Positions 35,501 through 39,186 of a stretch of DNA of 39,186 nt are shown here, piece by piece (position 1 is the first letter of the stretch; the number at the start of each line of letters is the position of its first letter). The stretch comes from Silene noctiflora (taxonomy: Eukaryota > Streptophyta > Magnoliopsida > Caryophyllales > Caryophyllaceae), in contig VHZZ01000027.1 of NCBI GenBank assembly GCA_009801015.1, positions 110,234 to 149,419 of the forward strand, given 5' to 3'. The position numbers were made by a program, and so were the translations under genes. The notes under the pieces were generated by a model that saw only the letters and a program-made list of their open reading frames with translations, was not told the DNA's origin and made no database searches.

Positions 35501-36202
35501 TAAAGTTCAACTTAAACTCAATTACACAAAAAATGACAAAAAAAAAAAACAAACTAAATAACAATAAATTAAAGCAACATAAATTTAAAATAAAACCAAA
35601 ACATCAGGCGAAATTGAAGCAGAAGTAATGCGAGCACGTAGTATTGTAGCAACACTTCAATAAGCATTTTCAGCAAACTTACAACAATTCAGACGAAAAT
35701 AATCAACTCAATTGACAGTTAAAGTTCATGCAAACATTTCAATTACACAACGCAACATAAAATTCAAACTAAACCAAAACATCGAGCGAAATCGAAGCAA
35801 GAACAATGCGAAATGTAGCAACACTTTGACAAGCATTTTCAGCAAACATACAACAATTAAGACAAAAATTATCAACTCAATTGACGACTAAACTTCATGC
35901 AAAAACCTCAATTACACAAAAACTAACAAAAAAACACTAAATCACAGTAAATTAACTAAAACATACAAGTAAGAGACATCGGTATGACGAAGAAGATCGG
36001 CAATCTTGCTAGCTTGAGCAAGAACATCACGACGATTAAGCGAACGCGAAACATGATCATCGAAAAGACGAAGTTCTTCGTCAGCGGAACCGGTAAACGC
36101 CGGAAGAGACGGAAGAGGTAAGCAAGGTGCGACTTCGGAGTGAAGTGTATTCGATAGTGTGATTCCTCGTTGACTCCATTCATTTTGATTGTTGTTGTTC
36201 AT
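17556..36202 (-). CDS. SCC2: Sister chromatid cohesion protein SCC2 (cohesin loader, NIPBL orthologue)
   Basis: I resolve 28 coding exons, all GT-AG and phase-consistent, totalling 1796 codons plus stop. Exons: 36202-35967, 34452-34343, 31811-31681, 31605-31512, 31430-31174, 31094-30990, 30863-30752, 30631-30535, 30376-30190, 30092-29661, 29550-29033, 27636-27426, 27336-27286, 27123-26965, 25949-25782, 24579-24289, 24208-24056, 23489-23320, 22447-22339, 21841-21683, 21605-21501, 21410-21177, 20169-20036, 19937-19647, 19571-19220, 18817-18725, 18610-18485, 17861-17556. An in-frame TAA three codons upstream supports the start. The N-terminus carries [18 protein letters not shown], as in plant SCC2. 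A C4HC3 PHD finger spans residues 654-698 (C654, C657, C669, C672, H677, C680, C695, C698), a plant feature. HEAT-type helices follow ([14 protein letters not shown]). The C-terminus is basic and acidic. SCC2 with SCC4 loads cohesin on chromatin and is essential in Arabidopsis. Confidence 0.96.
17628..17786 (-). repeat. 84-bp tandem duplication in SCC2 last exon
   Basis: Two adjacent units encode the same motif in the SCC2 tail: [19 protein letters not shown] at residues 1721-1739 and [19 protein letters not shown] at 1749-1767, each ending SDVEDE. The offset is 28 codons and the reading frame is kept. The units differ by a handful of mostly synonymous or conservative changes. The motif pairs a basic patch with an acidic Ser site of the casein kinase 2 type. 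Confidence 0.9.
23662..23692. repeat. Short hairpin in SCC2 intron 17
   Basis: Perfect 12-bp arms, TTGGTAATGATT and AATCATTACCAA, enclose a 7-base loop. It follows a T/C-rich run. No element family is evident. Confidence 0.6.
24652..24848. mobile_element. Stowaway MITE in SCC2 intron 15
   Basis: The 197-bp element has perfect 26-bp inverted ends beginning CTCCCTCCTATTCTATATTT and a TA on both sides (24650-24651, 24849-24850). The intact ends suggest a fairly recent insertion. It is noncoding; short reading frames inside are chance. Confidence 0.9.
24941..25482. mobile_element. Non-autonomous hAT-like element in SCC2 intron 15
   Basis: The left end carries AGATCTGGCAAA and the reverse complement of the right end AGACCTGCCAAACGG. 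The flanks are ACTAACAT (24933-24940) and ACTAACAA (25483-25490), a 7/8 match to an 8-bp target duplication as hAT elements make. The body is rich in CCGAA/CCCGA-like words and lacks a transposase. A perfect 26-bp tandem duplication lies inside at 25336-25387. Confidence 0.7.
25336..25387. repeat. Perfect 26-bp tandem duplication
   Basis: Two exact adjacent copies of a 26-bp unit (starting GTTGTTAATCAAAATGAACC) at 25336-25361 and 25362-25387, inside the hAT-like element. Exact identity suggests a recent slippage or repair event. Confidence 0.9.
26099..26188. mobile_element. Stowaway MITE in SCC2 intron 14
   Basis: The 90-bp element begins CTCCCTCCGTCCCAATCATT. The reverse complement of its right end begins CTCCCTCTTTCTCAGTCATT. 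TA flanks both ends (26097-26098, 26189-26190). It is the best copy here of the family with an ATCATTTGTTTACC block. Confidence 0.88.
26225..26837. mobile_element. GC-rich foldback element in SCC2 intron 14 (PIF/Harbinger-like?)
   Basis: The ends face each other: the left reads GGGGGAGTATGGTTAG with A/G-rich AAAGGGTAAGGGAAAGGATT further in. The reverse complement of the right reads GGGGGTCGTTTAGGTGGGGG, then (AAAGGG)n AAGGGATT. The interior (about 26385-26700) is GC-rich, unlike the AT-rich intron. Ends of the GGGGG.CGTTTGG type are common in plant PIF/Harbinger MITEs, but I do not see a clear 3-bp target duplication. The long minus-strand frame inside is Pro/Thr-rich low-complexity sequence and not supported as a gene. 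Confidence 0.55.
27637..29032 (-). other. SCC2 intron 11 (1.4 kb)
   Basis: This is the largest SCC2 intron without a recognisable element. Its borders are set by the exon join at CGT TG|G TTT (Arg-Trp-Phe), matching the plant SCC2 sequence across the junction. Frames at 27654-27872 and 28279-28515 show no conservation I recognise and are left as intron. Confidence 0.75.
32172..32510. repeat. Diverged tandem duplication in SCC2 intron 2
   Basis: Two copies about 181 bp apart begin CATGATGGCTTTCTTTCT (32172) and CATGATGGTTTCTTTCT (32353). They share TTTAGA.A..T.GTA, A(G)TCAATTAAGCAT, ATGTAATA and CATTG/CACTGAACC.TGGA blocks in order. Noncoding. Confidence 0.7.
32972..33523. mobile_element. Non-autonomous hAT-like element in SCC2 intron 2
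   Basis: The ends are TAGTGTTTGGAAAC and, on the reverse strand, TAGTGTTTGACAAC. Flanks CCCAATCT (32964-32971) and CCTTATCT (33524-33531) match at six of eight positions, fitting an old 8-bp target duplication. TAGTGTTTGG-type ends are usual for plant hAT MITEs. There is no coding capacity. Confidence 0.65.
33785..33875. mobile_element. Stowaway MITE, near-perfect hairpin, SCC2 intron 2
   Basis: The 91-bp element is almost wholly palindromic: 39-bp arms (CTCCCTCCATGCCACACCAA ...) differ at one base, with a loop of about 13 bases. TA flanks both ends (33783-33784, 33876-33877). A transcript would fold into a long hairpin. Confidence 0.92.
34543..35950. repeat. Five-copy tandem repeat filling SCC2 intron 1
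   Basis: Five diverged direct copies share, in order, AAACTAAAACCAAAACATCG, GTAGCAACACT, ATAAGCATT, AGCAAA, GA(C)GAAAATAATCAACTC and AATTACACAAAAA. The GTAGCAACACT blocks start near 34576, 34826, 35427, 35646 and 35815. Spacings are about 250, 214 (after removing the Helitron), 219 and 169 bp. The array makes up most of the 1.5-kb intron. Confidence 0.85.
34987..35373 (+). mobile_element. Small non-autonomous Helitron inside the intron 1 repeat array
   Basis: The 5' end is TCTAAATAGTATAAAAGC after an A (34986). The 3' end has a hairpin (CGTGCAA/TTGCACG near 35345-35360), then TTAAAACTAG at 35373 followed by T. TC start, hairpin plus CTRR end, and insertion between A and T without duplication are the Helitron rules. 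Removing the 387 bp restores the repeat unit continuity (AAAA|TTTAAACTAAAACC). No Rep/helicase is encoded. Confidence 0.82.
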
Positions 36203-37049
36203 CTTCAATTAACAATTTAACTGATGAATTGCAGGAATTTGATCATTAATTTGTGCAATTTGGTGAATTAATTGAAAATTAGGGTTTGGGAAGAGAGAGA
36301 AATGAAATTGGGGGAATTTGAAAGAGAGGAGAGCTAGAGAGAGAAAGTGAGTTAGTAGCCAAATGGCGGGGAAAATGTGAGGAAATTTAGGGAGAGATAG
36401 ATTTTGTTTTTTTTTTTTTTTTACGGCGGTTAAAAGAGTAAAGTACTGAAGTACGGAGTAGTCAGTAAAAAAAAGTCGTGCGAGACACAGTTTGTGAATG
36501 GACGCTTTCACTGTTCATTTGAAGCTTGTGTTGTACACTTGTACTGATTTTGACGAGGTTTGTGTGAGTGCGACTAGTAGGACAGGGTAAACTGGGTAAA
36601 GTGTTAAATTGACTTGAATGTTTGATTTAGTAATTCAAGCTATTTGTATATTTTATGTTTGATATATTAATACGAAGTAGTCTTTAATTTTGCACTATGT
36701 TTTTTACTCATTTAAGTACTTTTTATCTGTTTTTTTTTTTTTTTTTTTTTCATTTGCATAGCCATGGCTAAAAAAGACTTTAACATAATCCTCTTAATTG
36801 TGAATCCTAAATTCTATCAAACTTAACACATTTCTTCAATCATGGTCTCGTGGATGACAATTTGAGGGCATAATCAATATTTAATTATGTAATTACATAA
36901 TTATTAATCATGTTTTAATTTTTTCATTTAGGGCGGGTGAAATCAAAATCATTGTTGGTGTTTGAGTGGTGGTTGCACTGGAGAATGGGATGGGTTCGAA
37001 CGCGCGGCATTGGGGCGGGCGTGGTTGATGGCTGGTTTGTCAGCGTTGG
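36203..37049. other. SCC2 upstream region
   Basis: The 5' UTR and promoter of the minus-strand SCC2 gene must lie here. A/G-rich plus-strand sequence at 36290-36370 (CT-rich on the SCC2 strand) looks like a plant leader. T runs occur at about 36404-36421 and 36731-36750. No divergent gene is seen. Confidence 0.5.
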
Positions 37050-37365
37050 TGTAACACCCCGGCCCAAACCAAGGGTCGGGAGCGGTCACTCACGGTAGCC
37101 CGTCAGGCAGTGTACATGGCCCACAGATCAACACGGAAACTTTCCAGTGCATTTTGTCCTCACTCATGCACATCCCGGGAACCTTCCCAGGAGGTCACCC
37201 ATCCTAAGACTACTCCCAGTCAAGCACGCTTAACTTTGGAGTTCTTTTGCATNGATGACCAGAAAAGAAAGTGCACTTTGTTGATATGAGTAGTACTTTC
37301 AATCCCTTTAAGCACTAGTCATTTAAGCTTATCACTGGACCTCTTCACTTACGCTGGGTGTTACA
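37050..37365 (-). mobile_element. Solo LTR of a Cassandra-type TRIM with 5S rRNA-like core
   Basis: The 316-bp unit begins TGTAACACCC and ends GGGTGTTACA, with a perfect 5-bp target duplication GTTGG on both sides (37045-37049, 37366-37370). Its minus strand carries 5S rRNA-like sequence at about 37184-37260, including the internal promoter blocks AAGTTAAGCGTGCTTG (37221-37236) and GATGGGTGACCTCCTGGGAA (37184-37203). Cassandra elements are known for 5S-derived LTRs with polymerase III signals and these terminal sequences. No internal domain or second LTR is present, so a solo LTR left by recombination is the best reading. One undetermined base lies at 37253. Confidence 0.92.
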
Positions 37366-37370
37366 GTTGG

Positions 37371-39186
37371 GGCAGAGAAGGGAGGGCAAAAGAGGCATAG
37401 GGGCGGGAGGGAGAAGGAGAATGAAGTAGAAGGATTTGGGCATCGTGATGCCGACTGCTAGTCTTTGGCAGAGGGGAGATGGGCTTTGACCGCTAGCGGT
37501 GGGAAGGGCGACTGGCAAGGGAAGGGGGAGGGTGGTCATTGGTTAACTGTGGTGGTTAAAGGGTGACCCATCGATTTGGGTTTATAATTGATTTTGATTT
37601 TCATATTCTTGCCATGTACAGATGTACTTTGTAGTACACATTTGTTAAAATCACTTACGTAATAAACGTGGTTAATGAAGATTTAGTGATTATCATAATA
37701 ATTTCACATGAGTTATGACCCTTAATTTGCATGATTCGATTGTTTAAATAATATCACTTTGATGTAGTACATTCTATCTTTGATTGAGAGAAAAAAGTCT
37801 GAGAGAAGTACGAGGGGAGAACTAATATGGGTAAAATTGTCAAATATGTACCGCGAAAATCAACACTTTACTCATCAATCATAGTGAGCAAATAGTGGAA
37901 AGGATGGGGTGGTCAAGATTGATGATATAGCATGAGATGTCACCCTATATTAGATTATTAGCTAACCAACATATTGCACATGAAGTGGAAGTAGCCAACA
38001 TAACAAATGAGTAATAACAACTCTTCACGGAATAAGGATTGTAAGGCTTCGTTGGGGAAAACATTTTCAGGAACCTTATTTGACCAAATACCTTATTTGG
38101 TCAAATTCAGTTACCTTAAGCTATCTGAAATGGGCTGTTATACTTAGAAACATTTGAGAAATCGGGTACCTAATTCTATTTATTTTCTTTTTTTTTTACC
38201 AAATAAATCTATATCATTAAATAATTATTATATCCTTTTATGTTATTTCACTATTCAGCTACTTTTTAAGCTACCTTGCCAAATAAAATACTTTTTATAT
38301 TATATAATGTTTTCATCTTTTGATGCGCACTTTGATGACTTACAATGTATAGTAGTCAGAAATTACAAAAATTAAATTAATTACGAAAAGTGTTACAAAA
38401 ATTGAAAATGACATATGCTTGTAAAAGTCAGAGTCATGACTACAAATCTACAATACGTCAATACCTACCACGCCAGAGATTTTTCATCAACACTATTGAG
38501 AGATTATGATAAGATTCCTAATGATGACGTATTAATTAATTGAGTACAACCGAGTATGGAAAATAATATCGTAGTCAGAATAAAATTAATTCTAAGATTA
38601 GATTTAAATATCTAGCTTGGCAATTAAGTTAGGAATAAGATTTAATTATTTAACTTATTAGTTAAGTTTAGTATTTTAATTTAGGGAAAATTACAATTTA
38701 CCACCTATTACGTTCCATTTTTTACAATTTACTATCTGTTATGTTCTACTTTACAAATAACCACCTAACTTTTAACAAATTACACACCATTGTCACTTAT
38801 TTTACATTCTTGTGACGGTTTTGTATAATTATCGACTCGACTTCATTTTATCGTCTTATGTAAATTTATAATGACCAATATACCCTTATTAATTATACAT
38901 GCCTTGTCTATTTCTCACTCACCCAATCTCATTCATCGAATTGAACAAAACCCCTAAACAAACCCAGAAACTCAGAAATCCAATTGAAACCTAGGGGTTT
39001 CTAGGTTTGTTTTCTATTGTTCATTCTTTTCTATGGTTCTTAGGTTTCCAGAAATTCAATTGAAACGAAACAAATCCCCAACTCTTTTTTTGAAATTCAA
39101 TTATAATCGCAAAACAAGATGATGAAAGTTTGCATCTTTGAGGTTTTTATGTACTTATATTGTTGGGTTTTGCAAATACCCACATC
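37371..39186. other. Intergenic AT-rich DNA to the window end
   Basis: No gene is supported. The first 200 bases are GC-rich and low in complexity. A short perfect hairpin lies at 38078-38106. From about 38685 the sequence (GGGAAAATTACAATTTACCACC) resembles a repetitive element end that continues past the window, but I cannot define it. Confidence 0.5.
38078..38106. repeat. Perfect 13-bp hairpin
   Basis: Arms ATTTGACCAAATA and TATTTGGTCAAAT enclose CCT. The neighbouring GGCTTCGTTGGGGAAAACAT is reminiscent of MITE ends, so this may be the tip of a decayed element. No partner end was found. Confidence 0.6.

Noticed and set aside
37184..37260. A 5S rRNA gene on the minus strand
   Set aside because: Only part of the 5S sequence is present, it is diverged, and it sits within a TGTAACACCC...GGGTGTTACA unit with a target duplication, so it is part of a Cassandra-type LTR.

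Overview
This is nuclear DNA from a flowering plant. Genes have GT-AG introns that are AT/T-rich, the intergenic DNA is AT-rich, proteins match land-plant families (GAUT13/14, BAG8, plant UDP-glucose dehydrogenase, plant SCC2 with a PHD finger), and the mobile elements are plant types (Stowaway MITEs, Helitron ends, hAT-like elements, a Cassandra-type LTR carrying 5S-like sequence). Overall style suggests a core eudicot. Caryophyllales is my guess, held with low confidence.

Layout. 1-2231: 5' flank with a Helitron 3' end and several MITEs. 2669-8638 (+): six-exon galacturonosyltransferase of the GAUT13/14 type, 563 aa. 10063-12173 (+): two-exon BAG8-like cochaperone with an IQ motif, 442 aa. 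13508-15954 (+): UDP-glucose 6-dehydrogenase, one coding exon of 480 aa preceded by an 881-bp intron in the 5' UTR. 16658-16921 (+): intronless small SANT/MYB-like protein of 87 aa. 36202-17556 (-): cohesin loader SCC2 (NIPBL orthologue). I resolved it into 28 coding exons that join in frame with GT-AG junctions throughout and give 1796 aa. 36203-39186: SCC2 upstream region and repeat-rich DNA with a solo Cassandra-like LTR.

Function. GAUT and UGD both feed wall polysaccharides: UGD makes UDP-glucuronate, the precursor of UDP-galacturonate that GAUTs use. Their proximity is probably coincidence. SCC2 loads cohesin on chromosomes, the BAG protein is a predicted Hsp70/calmodulin-type cochaperone, and the SANT protein is a predicted transcription regulator. 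The SCC2 introns collect most of the mobile DNA: a Helitron within a five-copy tandem repeat, three Stowaway elements, two hAT-like elements and a large GC-rich foldback element.

I see no tRNA, intact rRNA gene, CRISPR, bacterial-type operon or new multi-gene system. The observations worth a second look are structural: repeats, element insertions, upstream ORFs, an 84-bp duplication in the SCC2 tail, and a missing aromatic residue in the SANT protein.
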